Positions 30,246 through 40,118 of a stretch of DNA of 64,000 nt are shown piece after piece. Location: NCBI GenBank assembly GCA_963575745.1, contig CAUYUJ010015296.1:118259-182258 (forward strand), in the 5' to 3' direction. The number at the start of each line of letters is the position of its first letter. Within the stretch, counting starts at the first letter, position 1. The stretch is from Prorocentrum cordatum (lineage: Eukaryota; Sar; Dinophyceae; Prorocentrales; Prorocentraceae). The notes under the pieces are model-generated. The model saw only the letters and a list, made by a program, of their open reading frames with translations, searched no databases and was not told the DNA's origin. A program made the translations under genes and the position numbers.

Positions 30246-30393
30246 GGGGCCACCTGCGAACCCTACCCCTACCCCCCACGATTTCTGAGGGGGAGGGTGG
30301 GGTTCACTTCGCTCGGGACCTCCTGGATGAAGTGGACCCCACCCTCCCCCTCAGAAATCGTGGGGGGTAGGGGTAGGGTTCGCAGGTGGCCCC
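30246..30393. mobile_element. Near-perfect hairpin element, 65-bp arms (148 bp)
   Basis: GGGGCCACCTGCGAACCC at 30246 begins an arm of 65 bp that is matched inverted at 30329-30393 with a single difference (TTCACTTC versus TCCACTTC). The loop is 18 bp (30311-30328). A diverged copy is at 34070-34217, sharing the arms and the CACTTCGCTCGGG loop edge. This makes it a dispersed foldback element rather than a chance palindrome. Confidence 0.88.
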
Positions 30394-30544
30394 CCATCCT
30401 AGGTGCAATCGAAAAGGAGCTACGCCCGCGGCGAGCTCTCAGATCCGGCCCTTCACACTTGGTGTCTTCACCAGGTTCCGGGCCGCTGGGCCAGATCGAT
30501 CTGGCCCGAAAAGCGCCACAGAAAGATGGGGTCGGGGGGTGATA

Positions 30545-30710
30545 TGGGTGCCTCTGTCCCAGGGTGCCCCCAGCTTTGCGCTCTACTTTGTAGCTCCGGG
30601 CCGCCTGGGCCTCGTAAGGGATGCTCTGGAGGCGGTGGGGGCCTCCATGAAGCTCCTCGGGGCGCCTTGGGCCAGGGGCACTTTTAGCAACACCCGATAC
30701 TAGGGCTTCC
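30545..30710. mobile_element. Foldback element, GGTCGGGTGTTGC family, copy 2
   Basis: Reverse-orientation match to 2049-2221: CCCAGCTTTGCGCTC, GCTCYGGGCC, GGGCCTCGTRAGGG, GCCTTGGGCCAGGGGCACTT and AGCAACACCCGA. The left end has decayed, so the foldback is no longer symmetric. Confidence 0.7.
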
Positions 30711-30714
30711 GAGG

Positions 30715-31170
30715 TGATTTTCCGCGATGTTGCAAGTTTTTTCGAAACGGCGGATCTCAGAGGAGGGCTGGTGGAGGCAAAACGAAGTGCGGCTCCGAGG
30801 GCGGAAGCTTAGCAGAAGCCGCCAGCGTACCCTGGTGTTTCAGGAGTCGGCCACTTGACAACTCCCCTCCTCTCTCTTGCGCTGCGAAGAAACGGGACGA
30901 CGGCAGATTTTGTCAATTTTCTGCTGTCGGCTGGCCCGGTACAGCCCCAGGACTGCCACAAACAATTCAGCATGGAAAGGCGAGCCTGGGGACGGACGAG
31001 ACCCCATGGGACCACTTTGTGAAGGCATCGCAGCGTCGGGGGTCCATGTCTTGCCATGATGGAAAGGGCCCTGGACCTTGGGGCGTCCCTGGAGGCCAGC
31101 ATCCAGAGGGGGGGGGGCGGAGCCTTGGACGGCCAGCGTATCGTTGCAAGGCTTCAGGGGCCAAGACCCT
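30715..31170. other. Unassigned
   Basis: No repeat or gene recognised. Short minus-strand frames of about 100-125 codons run into the neighbouring MITE. Confidence 0.35.
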
Positions 31171-31172
31171 GG

Positions 31173-31293
31173 CATCGCTCGGACGTGTGTATTTTTCCTT
31201 CGGGGAGGACCATCGAGGAGCATCCCTGATCACTTGGCGAAAAAACCACGCACGAAACCGAAAAAAGCACAGGGAATGGACGTCCGAGCGATG
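31173..31293. mobile_element. MITE-like element with CATCGCTCGGACGT ends, copy 2 (121 bp)
   Basis: Perfect 14-bp terminal inverted repeats: CATCGCTCGGACGT and ACGTCCGAGCGATG, extending to about 16 bp with GG/CC. The interior is nearly identical to copy 3 (GAGGACCATCGAGGAGCATC, TGATCACTTGGCGAAAAAAC, CACGCACGAAACCGAAAAAA). No clear target duplication. Confidence 0.9.
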
Positions 31294-31544
31294 GCCAGAG
31301 ACTTCCGACGTGACTTCTTTCAATCCGTGGCCTATGAGTTCTCAGCCCCTTCCCCTTGGTAAATTGCCCCAGCACACAATGGCTGGAACTGTGAAGAGAA
31401 ACGACGTCGGAGGCAGGGCGAAGCACCAAGGTATACGTAATACCCCTTTCCTCAGGACCCCTGCTCATACAAAAGCAGCTGGTTCGCTAACCCCATTTTG
31501 CTACACCCCTTTCATCCGCCCCGAGGGGGAGTTCGGACGGGGCT

Positions 31545-31705
31545 AGGACGACAAATCCGCTCCATAGCATTCCGCAACGCACTCAGAGCGTTCCGGAACG
31601 CTCTTAGAAGACCGCGGCGCCCGAGACATCCTCCAGAGCCGCCGGATCTCAGAGATTCTCGATCTATCATCGCCCGAATGTATCCTCGTCCTGGCCTCGT
31701 CTAAG
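31545..31705 (+). mobile_element. Diverged relative of the 173-bp MITE
   Basis: CCGCTCCATAGCATTCCGCAACGC, GAGCGTTCCGGAACGCTCT, CCGCGGCGCCCGAGACATCC, TCCAGAGCCGCCGGATCTCA and GAGATT follow the order of 29031-29203. The ends differ: GGGCTAGGACGA against TCGTCCTGGCCTCGTC, so this may be a second subfamily. A still more diverged copy is at 35870-35990. Confidence 0.7.
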
Positions 31706-32475
31706 CAAAAGGCCTTCGGCTGGCTGCCCACAGCAGTGGCAGTGGAGGATCGGGCCCTGAGAGGGGCCAAGTGCGACGTTTGGGGGGAGAGGGTAGGCTC
31801 CCGGGGGGCACATCGGCCCCCCATCGCCCACGGACCGCCGAGAGGGGGGCAGATAGCCCCATGCCCCCCAGGAGCGTGCGGATTCGCGATCGTCCTCGGA
31901 GTGGGGCAGGCTTGGGTCGGCGGGCGCTGCCGGGGCCCACCAGGGATACCCGCGCCTGCAGGCCGCCGCGGGGCGATTCGCGGCGCGCGCGGGTGGTCGG
32001 GCGGCCGGTCTGGGTCGGCCCGGCCAGGGCGCGGGCCCGGTCGGTGGAGCGCTCGCGCTGGCTCGCCGCTCGCCCGATCACCCCGATCGGCTGGTCGACG
32101 GTCGACGAGCGCCTGTCTCGCAGGTGGATAGACCTCCTACCCTGACACGTCGATTCGTGAATTGTCCGTTTTCGGTCCTCGACAGGGCGCCGCGGCCGTT
32201 ATTTTCCAGGCTTGCGCCCGCCAGGTTTGGGCCCGAAGTCGATTTCACTAAACCACGTTTTACTAAAGGGAGGTCTGTCCATCCCCGACTGTCCTCAACC
32301 AGAATGCCTCGGAGGGCGAAGCCAAAGCCTGCCTGCTGGAAGGCAGATTTCTGGGGGGCCCGTGCCGAATGCCGCTCTCACCTCCTAGGAGCAAGCGTCC
32401 ACGTACACACTGGATGTCGCTTCATATCTGTAGACACATACGGGGTGGGCAGCCATTGCGTTCGGGTAGATGGGT
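31705..32475. other. GC-rich, unassigned
   Basis: Open frames in several phases (up to 130 codons), none with a domain. Nothing repetitive stood out. Confidence 0.35.
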
Positions 32476-32477
32476 CT

Positions 32478-32502
32478 ACTTTTTTTTTTTTTTTTCTAGG
32501 GC
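32478..32502. other. Poly(T) run followed by CTAG
   Basis: An uninterrupted run of about 20 T followed by CTAGGG. It could be a strong polypyrimidine tract and 3' splice site on the plus strand, or the poly(A) tail of a minus-strand retroposed sequence. Neither can be decided: no exon or target duplication was recognised. Confidence 0.4.
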
Positions 32503-32529
32503 AGGTCCTACATGGTACTCCAAGGAGTG

Positions 32530-33300
32530 TCGTCCTGACGTCCTGACCCTCACGTGGATTCACTGTGCTAACACGAGTGGTCCACTTGTGCTTCGGCTGT
32601 GGGTCCGCACGTAGGAATTCATGGATCCACGAGTGTGCATGCTACGGGTCCGCACGCGTGCTCTCGCTCCTGTCCCCACTGTGGGGACTGCAATGTATCC
32701 ACTGGCGCTCGCACTCTGGAACCACAGGTGGACTGCGGATCCACAATTTTGATACAAAGCGGGCCCACTGCGGAAGCACTACTGGGTCCACATGGCGACC
32801 TACTGTCAATTCACGAGTGCTCCACAAGTGCTTTCACTACGACGTCGCTGGACAACACACGAGTGCCCCCACTGTGCGACCACTCGTCGACACTCATGGT
32901 CGACAGAGCGCTGCATTCCATGTGCAATGATGCGATTCCAACAAGAACGTGCCCACCGCCCATCCCTCAAAGCAAACGTGCGCACGGGCGCCCACACAGG
33001 CATTGCGCCCGAAGCAAAATATCACAAAACCTCGCCGTCTCATAATCAAAAGACAACTCGCCGCTTGGGCCCCACCGCCAGCCCAAACGGCGAGCATACA
33101 TCGGGCGTAGCCCCGCGCGCATTCGAATGCCCACACTTCGTCCTCATACTACTCGGATGCCTCCCCGTCCTCCCCATCCTCATCCTCCTTGTCGTTCTCG
33201 TCTTCCTCCTGCTCCAGCTCCTCCTCGCCGTCTTCGTCTAGGACCTCGTCCTCGTTTCTCCTCTTCTGCCTCCTGCTCATCATCCTTCTCCTGGCACCTC
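32530..33300. other. Unassigned; degraded CCACGAGTG / TGGTCCAC repeats to about 32920
   Basis: ACGAGTGGTCCACTTGTG, GGATCCACGAGTGTGC, CACGAGTGCTCCACAAGTGC and ACACGAGTGCCCCCACTG recur irregularly, suggesting an old minisatellite. From 33130 to 33240 there is CTCCTC-rich text. No gene supported. Confidence 0.45.
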
Positions 33301-33304
33301 GGCG

Positions 33305-33440
33305 GCCGAGAATAAAAGCGTCTCCGATCGGTTGCGCCTTAGGTTGCGCCCTCGGCGGCCGATAATCAGGCCGTCTCTTGCCGGTTGCTCTATAGGCTGC
33401 GCCCTTGGCGGCCGAGGACAAGACCGTCGCGTGACGGGTG
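33305..33440 (+). repeat. Three degenerate units of about 54 bp
   Basis: CGGCGGCCGAGAATAAAAGC, CGGCGGCCGATAATCAGGCC and GGCGGCCGAGGACAAGACC each precede CGTCTC or CGTCGC and a GGTTGCGCC-like end. Confidence 0.75.
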
Positions 33441-33452
33441 CGACCAGTCTGC

Positions 33453-33491
33453 TCAGTTCAGTTCAGTTCAGTTCAGTTCAGTTCAGTTCAT
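33453..33491 (+). repeat. (AGTTC)n microsatellite
   Basis: Seven or eight AGTTC units in a row. Confidence 0.95.
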
Positions 33492-33716
33492 CTCCTGAGA
33501 AACAAATTTCGCGAGAAGCAAATTCGGGGTACGCACGAAACAATAACATCTGCGGAACTCGCTGCGGAGGAACGCGGCCAGAAAGAGCGAACAGCAGGCA
33601 CACATCCGTAGTAGCTGCCGCACGCAGGTGCATGCGGGAGTCGGCTCGCCACGCCCCGGCGCCGCACGGCGGGAAACAGACGTCCCGCCCGTGGCCCTCG
33701 CCCCCGCCAGTGCAGA
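33492..33716. other. Unassigned
   Basis: Ordinary sequence between the microsatellite and the MITE. The same reading context appears to resume after the MITE at 33884 (GC-rich, C/G-ending), so the MITE may have inserted into something genic, but no gene is recognised. Confidence 0.35.
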
Positions 33717-33883
33717 TACACCCTAGGCGATGCTAAAGAAAACCTGAGTTTTCGTCCAGAGTCTCGATTATTCTTAACTTTTCAATGCAAATCCCAAGAT
33801 TTTGATAGAAGTTCTGGGTTTATTCAGTTTCTGAGACTATGAATTTCTTAACCCATGATTTCTTAAGCATTTCGCATGGTGTA
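33717..33883. mobile_element. MITE-like element with TACACC ends, copy 2 (167 bp)
   Basis: Starts TACACCCTAGGCGATGCTAA and ends CTTAAGCATTTCGCATGG TGTA (space added). It is closest to copy 1; the run CTGAGACTATGAATTTCTTA and the following ACCCATGATTTCTTAAGC are identical in both. Confidence 0.85.
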
Positions 33884-34069
33884 CCGTGCGTCGTGGAGGG
33901 ACTGGCGCGGCAGCGCGTGGACACGAAGCCGGTTCCTGGGCAGCAGCGCGCGGCCTCGGCGGCGCTCCCCGCGCGCCCCTGGGGAGTCTTCGGGCACGGG
34001 CGTCCGGCGCCGGCGTCTCTCGGGGTCCTCCCCGGGCTTCGGGGCCGTCGAAGAGCGACGCGGGAGTGA
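33884..34069 (+). other. GC-rich stretch with an open frame, gene not supported
   Basis: A plus frame of 76 codons (33839-34069) reads through here: RQRVDTKPVPGQQRAASAAL then PARPWGVFGHGRPAPASL. It begins inside the MITE, so at best part of it is genic. Low support. Confidence 0.2.
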
Positions 34070-34217
34070 GGGGCCACGTGCGAACCCTGCCCCTATACCC
34101 CCCACGAGTTTGTGAGGGGAGGGGGAAGAGGGGGGGTCACTTCGCTCGGGGGCTCCCGCGCGAAGTGAGCCCCGCCCTCCCCCTCAGAAGTCGTGGGGGG
34201 CAGGGGTTTGCATTCGG
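34070..34217. mobile_element. Hairpin element, diverged copy of 30246-30393
   Basis: GGGGCCACGTGCGAACCCTG, CCCCACGAGTTTGTGAGGGG, GTCACTTCGCTCGGG, then the inverted CGAAGTGAGCCCC, CCTCCCCCTCAGAAGTCG and TGGGGGGCAGGGG. Arms pair with several mismatches; the right tip has decayed. Confidence 0.78.
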
Positions 34218-34318
34218 GAGACTCTCCATGGGGGGCATCCCATGGGGGGGCAGGAGGGGATCCCATGGGGGGGATCCCCTCCTGCCCCCCCATGGGATGC
34301 CCCCCTGAAGAGTCTCCC
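34216..34318. repeat. 103-bp near-perfect palindrome
   Basis: GGGAGACTCTCCATGGGGGG and onward to GGATCCC (34216-34264) is mirrored inverted to GGGAGACTCT ending 34318. Arms are about 48 bp with a few differences near the tips, and the loop is only about 7 bp. It abuts the 34070 hairpin, giving two large hairpins back to back. Confidence 0.88.
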
Positions 34319-34319
34319 G

Positions 34320-35330
34320 ACGCATGCGGTCCCCCATCGGGATGGGAAACTGGCCCCCGGGAGGCGGCCGAGAGGTCGGGGGCCCGCAGCGCCCGACGAG
34401 CAGGGAGACGCCGGACGTCTCTCCGGGTGCCGCAGCGCTCACGGCGCGCAGCGCTGCGCGCGGCCACGGGGGCGGCCGCGCGGCGCTCTCGCCGCCCTGC
34501 CCGGAGCCTCCGACGGCCGGGTCTCTCGAGCCAGGCGCGCGTCCTGGAGCTCGGCCTCCGTTCGGCGGCGGGCCCCGGGGGCGGAGGTGCGGAGGGGCGG
34601 GCCATATGCGCAGAGGGCTCGGAGGTCCCATCACAGGCATCCCGCGCAGAGGCCTCCTGCGCAGAGGTCTGCGCAGGGGGCCCCTGCGCAGAGGCCTCCC
34701 GAGAAGTCTCTGCCGTGCCGTCCCCGGAGGCACCGGACGCGCTCCTCCGACGGCGCGAGGGCTTCTCTGAGAAGTGCTGCCGCCTTCCGAGGAGGGCCTT
34801 CTCCTTGTCGTTTCCCCCCCTCGCTCGCCGCCAACCTGTGGGGCCCGTCACAGCGGGCCCCCCCGGCGGTGTGGCGGCCACGCGGTCTTGGGGCCCCGAC
34901 GGCCCGTCGGCGGGCCCTGCAGGGCCATCACAGGCCGGGCCGGGACGACAGGCGGCCCCCGACGGGAAGGGCTCGGGGCTGGCGGTCGCGGGGCGAGGCA
35001 GCCTGCAGAGCGGGAGGGCGCGCCGCGCGCCGAGCCGGCGGCGCGAGGAAGCGAGGTGCAAGATTTCCCCGTGCGAAGCCGAGCCGCTGCTCCCTCCGGG
35101 GCCAGGGCCGACGCTGACACTGGAGACCCATGCCAAGAAGCCACCCTGCTCGCCTCCAGGGTGCACTGGGTTTCTCGGGTTTCTATGGTTCTGCTATGGA
35201 GAGCGTGACGCTCCCATACCAAACATCCGTGGACGTCTCGGGGTCTGAGGGTTGGGTTTCTTGTGGAAGGTTCCTTGTGGTCGAGCTCCTACTGTACTTC
35301 GGTGGCAAGCCATGGGAGCTGTCTCTAGGC
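34320..35330. other. Very GC-rich, no gene supported
   Basis: Open frames of up to 350 codons exist on both strands at once, a signature of composition rather than coding. A short TGCGCAGAGGCCTCC repeat occurs at about 34636-34705. The segment 34760-34845 (GGGCTTCTCTGAGAAG, GAGGGCCTTCTCC, CTCGCTCGCCGCCAACCTG) resembles the right arm of the AAGGCTTCT foldback family at 55226-55392. Confidence 0.4.
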
Positions 35331-36220
35331 TGCATCAGCGTCCGCTGGCGTCTGGTAGCCGATGAGACAGCGCCGATCTAGCGTCGAGATAGCGTCGATT
35401 AGCGTCGAATGGCGTCGATGTGGTGTCGGCTCGCGTTGCATAGCCCCGGCTCGCAAGGGCCAACCAAGCTTGCACGGCAGGCTCGCGCGAGCTGCCGCGG
35501 AGGCCCGCCGCCCCGCTTTTTCAGGCCCGGGAAGCAGGAGGGGAGCAGACCAGCCAGGACCATCAAAGAAGGACCCAGGACGACAAATGACCCCCACAGG
35601 GCAGGGGTCGGGACCCATGGTCGAGAGCGCAGTGGGCCCTGGAAGCGACAGGGCCGTTTCTTTGCCGGTTCCGTTTTGCCGTTTGTTTGCCGGTTCCGAC
35701 GCCGTTGTTTTACTGGCCGGTCGCCGTGTTTTTGTTGCCGTTTCCATTTTCAAGGGGCAATTTTTTGGAAACGGTGAAAAAACGGCCCTGCCGTTTCCAG
35801 GGCCCACTAAGGTCGCGAGGGGCTCTGGGGCAGGAGTTCCATCGTTCCACGTCGTCCCCCGGCACGCTCCCAGCGCGTTCGCGGAACGCTCCGAGAACGC
35901 CGTGGTGGCGCCCGATGCGTCCTCCAGAACTGCCAGATCCCCACAATGTATCCCTTTCCGATGTCGTCCCTGCCCCGGCTTCGTCGGACATGTCGTCGCC
36001 TTGGTTGCCTCGATACGCCCGTTTTGAGACGCAATACGTCCCGTGTTCAAGACGTCCGTGTCAATACGCTGCGTGTTGCTCCACGTATTGGGCCACGTTT
36101 TGGCGAGTGTATCGCGTCGGACCCACGTTTTCAGCCTACCTGCTGAGCTCCGTATCAATACGCTACGTGTCGCGTGTTGCGTATCGGGGCAGCTAAGGTC
36201 GTCGCCGAAAAGCATACTCG
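35330..36220. other. Unassigned; diverged 173-bp MITE relative at 35870-35990
   Basis: GCTCCCAGCGCGTTCGCGGAACGC, GAACGCCGTGGTGGCGCCCG, TGCGTCCTCCAGAACTGCCA and GATGTCGTCCCTGCCCCGG parallel 31545-31705 in order. At 36005-36180 a CAATACGYNGTG word recurs five or more times. No gene. Confidence 0.45.
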
Positions 36221-36224
36221 TACC

Positions 36225-36400
36225 CGCGGCCTCGCGGGCCAGGCCTCCGGGCAAAGACCTCGCGGACACGGGGCGTTTTCTCGCGGGATGCCCCGCGCGG
36301 AACGTAGCTGTGCGACCGCGTATCCGCGAGGGGGCGCGGATACCGGTATGTTCGCCACTCGTGAGTCGTGAGCATGGGGCCGCGGAGTGGAAAAACTCAC
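36225..36400 (+). repeat. Dispersed repeat shared with 4135-4215 and, in part, 37250-37300
   Basis: Carries the GCGTTTTCTCGCGGGATGCC and CCGCGCGGAACGTA block, then GTGCGACCGCGTATCC (compare GTGCGACCGCGTAACC at about 4376). Its end, GGGGCCGCGGAGTGGAAAAA then CGGCGGATGG at 36373-36412, resembles AGGGCCGCGGATGGGAAAAA then CGTCGGATG at 37261-37298. Confidence 0.65.
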
Positions 36401-38305
36401 ATCGGCGGATGGTCGGGCGCGAGCGTCCCCGCGCGCCCCGGGGCAGTGGCGCTTGGGCTGGCGGTGCCGCTCGCCGGAGCAGCGCACCGCCACCGCTTGA
36501 GAGCGCAGGCGGGGGCGCTGGCCGAGCTTAGCGCGTGCCGCGCCGCAGGGGCCGTGCGCGCAGCCGGTGCTCCTGCTGGCGCCCCGTGCGTGCGCGTGTG
36601 TGTGCCCTCTCCCGCTTTGGCGGCTCTGTGGCCTTACTTAGCCAAGGGCTGTCGTGCTTCAGTCGGCTTTGAGTGGGGTATGCTCCTCGTCTTCTGGCCG
36701 CTGCATGTTTCGTTTGGAGTTGCAGGTCCTCTGGCACACCCATCGCTTGCATTCTGCAGTGGACGGCGCTCGTGCGCTGCGCTATCGACACGGTCCAGTC
36801 GCAATTCGCACTTCCATCTGCTGCGCGCGCTTGGGTACCCTTTGCGCCGCTGGCTTTGAAGTGTGTGCCCTGTCGCACCTCCCCAGCCCCTCGAGGTGTT
36901 TTCGTGCTTTCCTGAAGGCTTTTCTCGCCTCGGGATTCTTTGGTGTGCTCGTGTTTTCCTTAGAGGAGTCAGCACGTCTTCGTATTCTTTTTGAGGTGTT
37001 CCCGATTCGGGGGGCTTTCCGGCAGTTGCGCCGCGTCGAAGGCGTTCCCGAGGGTACCCAGATCGCCCCGAACGGCCGGCGGAGGGCCGAGTGATTGCCC
37101 GAACGAGAGCTACCTCGGGTGCGTACCTCCGACCAGGTGATCTTTTTCATCCGTGCGAGTTTCCACGATTTCGGCTTCTGGGGCCCGTTCACGAGCCCCG
37201 CGACCAGCAAAAACGGACCCGTCGCGAAAATGTGCCCCTCGGGAAGTGGTCGAGACCCATAGGGCCGCGGATGGGAAAAATCCAATCGTCGGATGTCTCG
37301 GTGTGCACCCTCTCCGCCCCCTTCCTCTCGTCATTCGCTGCCCGATCGGCTCAGGTGCTGACATTGAGATTCATTCGCGTAACAGGAGAAGCCTTCGATC
37401 TTCTTTTTCCTACTAGGTTGGCTCTCTGATCCTTCCCTCCCTCGTCTTGACGCCCGCTGGCTCGTAGCCCCACTTCTACGGTGCACGTCGGTTTCCGAAG
37501 CGCCACCGCCGTCGAGACCTTGAGAGCGAAAGGGTCCAAGATGGTGCGAGGCACAGGGTTCAATTTATGCGGGCAATCGACCGCGACGCTCGTACCAAGA
37601 ACTTCTGCAGTACATCTGTGCCCGCTGCCGTCCATCACGCTGGTGAGACTAGAAAGAGCACGGTTGATGCTGATGCGCAAGGTGGCTCAGGAATTGGTTT
37701 GGTGGAGTTGCCTGGTATGGAATTTGACCCAGCGAGTTGCTGTGTTCTCGCTGGTGCCACAGATAGGCTATGGCAACCCACCTGCGTTGGCCGAGGATCT
37801 CTGGCAAGCCCGATGAGTCGTACGGGAGATTCGCGCGCAAGCAGTTTGACGACATCACGCACGTCAATTGTTAGTGCGGACAGGACACATCGGCCTTCCG
37901 CAGACTGCATCTACACGCTGGGAAAAGCGGTCGGGAAGATGTGACACGCCCTGACAATTCTCTATCGGTTTCGCCAGCTTAGCCCATGGAGCGAATGGGA
38001 GTAACAGTTCCTGCGGCACGATTGGATGAAGATTGGCAAGGTTTGGATGATGGTGGCCAGGGTCAGGACCGTGTGGAGACGATCTAATGATGATGTGATC
38101 GGGTGGCGGCTGGGCGAAACAACGTCTCTTGCCGTCGCAGATTCGAGGTAATGCCTTTTCGATGATGCCGCATGCTGCCGGGCCTACGTAAAGACGGCTT
38201 TGTAAAGAAGGCATCAACAGCATTCTCTGACATCCGCCGCTCTGTTTTTGTTAAGTCCGCGCCCCAGAGCTCCCCGACCGCTTCCTTGGGGGTCGTTTTT
38301 CACCC
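36400..38305. other. Long unassigned region
   Basis: No repeats of note and moderately GC-rich. Frames of 100-170 codons occur on both strands (for example 36368-36859 plus and 37567-37944 plus) but give no recognisable domain and no consistent codon character. Introns of an unseen gene are a possibility. Confidence 0.35.
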
Positions 38306-38454
38306 CTAATTAGTTTTGATGGTCCCAGGGCCCGAAAACGGCCCACGAGGGCCGAACTCAATGAAGCATTTTGGGATTGAAGTCGTCAGATCGTCGGGGA
38401 TCGGGGTTCCCATTCCCCCTCTGCCCCCTTCTCCCTTTCCGCGCCCCCGTGATG

Positions 38455-38515
38455 GCGGCGGCGGCGACGACGACAACGACGATGAGGAGGAGGAGGAGGA
38501 CGACGACGACGACCG
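38455..38515 (+). repeat. GAC/GAG trinucleotide tract
   Basis: GGCGGCGACGACGACAACGA then GAGGAGGAGGAGGACGACGA; acidic/Thr frames are artefacts. Confidence 0.85.
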
Positions 38516-38689
38516 GGCCGTGGGGCTTGCGCGCGGTCCACTGCGGCGCCGAGGCTACAAAGACGCTGCTGAAAAAGCTGGCAGGCGCTCTGGAGTCGGA
38601 GGATCGGCTGCCCGGTTTTTGTTAAAAAACTGCATCTAGGCGTAATTTGCTCGAGCCCCTCGCGGTTGTTTGTGATCGGCTGCGGGCCC

Positions 38690-38805
38690 CCTGGTGGCGC
38701 TTCCAGCGCCGCCCCTGCCGCGACCCGCGCGCCAGGGAGGGGGACCCAGCGCAGATCCAAGAATCCGCGCGGACGTCCGCAAGTTTACGTTTGTGCCGTT
38801 TGCCG
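38690..38805. mobile_element. Right end of the GATCCAAGAATCCGCGCGGAC foldback family
   Basis: GCAGATCCAAGAATCCGCGC, GGACGTCCGCAAGTTTACG and TTTGTGCCG align with the right arm at 58100-58150 (GATCCAAGCAATCCGCCTGG, ACCTCAGAAAGTTTATG). The left arm is not preserved. Confidence 0.55.
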
Positions 38806-39000
38806 CTGGAAGGCGTTTGCGCCCTTGTCGCCGGGCATCTTCCCAGGACTTCCAGGCCCTCCACAGACCCCTGGGGCCTCCCTGGAAATGGGCCTCCCGG
38901 GACCTCTGGGGCTCGAGGAGGAAGTCTCGAGGATGCAGATGTTTGGACGTTTTCAGCCGCTGGGGGCCTCCATGGTTTCTGGAAGGCCTCGGTGGGCTTT

Positions 39001-39065
39001 CTCCTCCTCCTCTTCCTCCTCCACCTCCTCCTCCTCCTCCTCCTCCTCCTCCTCCTCCCCCTCTT
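39001..39065 (+). repeat. (TCC)n microsatellite
   Basis: TCC repeats with TTC and ACC interruptions. Confidence 0.93.
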
Positions 39066-39285
39066 CCTTTTCCTCCTCTTCATGGACCGCCCGACGTCCC
39101 TGGGGACTGTGGAGGCCCACAGGGGTGTGTGGAGGTCCCTTAGAGCAGGAGGAGGAGAAGGCGCGCGCGACAGAACGGGGCCCTGGAGAGGCCCTGCTGC
39201 ATGCAGCCTAGCAGAGAGAAGGGGTCCTGCAGGATCGGTCAAACAGAACATCGTGGAGTGGTGCTGCAGCACCCTCATGCCTTGC
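39066..39285. other. Spacer between oppositely oriented TCC and GGA tracts
   Basis: Because a TCC tract (39001-39065) faces a GGA tract (39290-39446), this 220-bp spacer could be the loop of a large imperfect hairpin. It has no gene. Confidence 0.4.
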
Positions 39286-39289
39286 GGAA

Positions 39290-39446
39290 GGAGGAGGAGG
39301 AGGAAGAAGAGGAGGAGGAGGAGGAGGAGGAGAGGAGGAGGAGGAGGAGGAGGAAGAGGAGGGAGAGGAGGAGGAGGAGGAGAAGGAGGAGGAGAGGGAG
39401 GAGGAGGAGGAGGAGGAGGAGGAGGAGGAGGAGGAGGAGGAGGAGG
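39290..39446 (+). repeat. (GGA)n tract
   Basis: About 155 bp of GGA with GAAGA and GGGA interruptions. Confidence 0.95.
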
Positions 39447-39449
39447 TGT

Positions 39450-40118
39450 TATAACATGGTCCTGCGACTGGGCAAGGATCATCGTAATGCAGTTAAGTCG
39501 AGCAGCCGTCGTTACAGTCGCTGTTTGGCTCGAACATTTGATCCGTGGATCTGTCGCCTTTTCGCCCACGGCTAAGAGCATCAAATCGTTCCCGTGCAGA
39601 TCCTCCTCAGGAACTGTCATGGTAGCGGAGCAAGGTGAATGGCAGCCGCGGCGGCAGCAGCAGCCGCACCCGTTCACCCAAGGGATCCGCTCCCGGGGTT
39701 ACGCGCACCCCAAGACCGAGATCAATGGTTCAATATAAATTCAGCGAGGTTCAGCGAGCTTTGCGAAACCGCGTGCAACGGGGGTGATTCCAGTCATGTG
39801 ATGGTGGCAGTGAGGGCTAAACACGAGGGGGTGCGAGAGTTCATCGAGAGACATACCGCAGCTGGTGTCGAGACTGTCACCAATGAAGAAAGTTACAGGC
39901 TGTTAGTTATGACCTAGAACATGAACTCGTTACTCGTACGCATCATGAACCATAACATATACGCGGAAAAAACAACAACTATTTCCCATGTGAAACCGAA
40001 AACTTCAAGGACCAAACGAATGAGCGATATAATCTGGAGGACTTAAGCAACGATAACTTCGAGGCACACAAACTTCTGAACGCCTTCGCCTAAGTGAGCC
40101 CACACTACCGGAAGGCTT
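39450..40118. other. Mixed sequence, possibly the 5' part of the Gag-like relic
   Basis: AT-richer from 39740. A frame of 92 codons (39639-39917) contains FSELCETACNGGDSSHVMVA and GVREFIERHTAAGVETVTNE, then stops. It could be an upstream piece of the Gag-like gene, but no alignment can be made by eye. Confidence 0.3.

Noticed and set aside
34093-35248. Overlapping 290-360-codon ORFs on both strands
   Set aside because: Extreme GC content keeps both strands open; frames cross two palindromes. No domain or codon contrast.
37091-37944. Possible host genes at 37.1-37.9 kb
   Set aside because: Frames of 110-125 codons overlap on both strands, with no recognisable domain and no distinct codon use, so only an unassigned region is reported.
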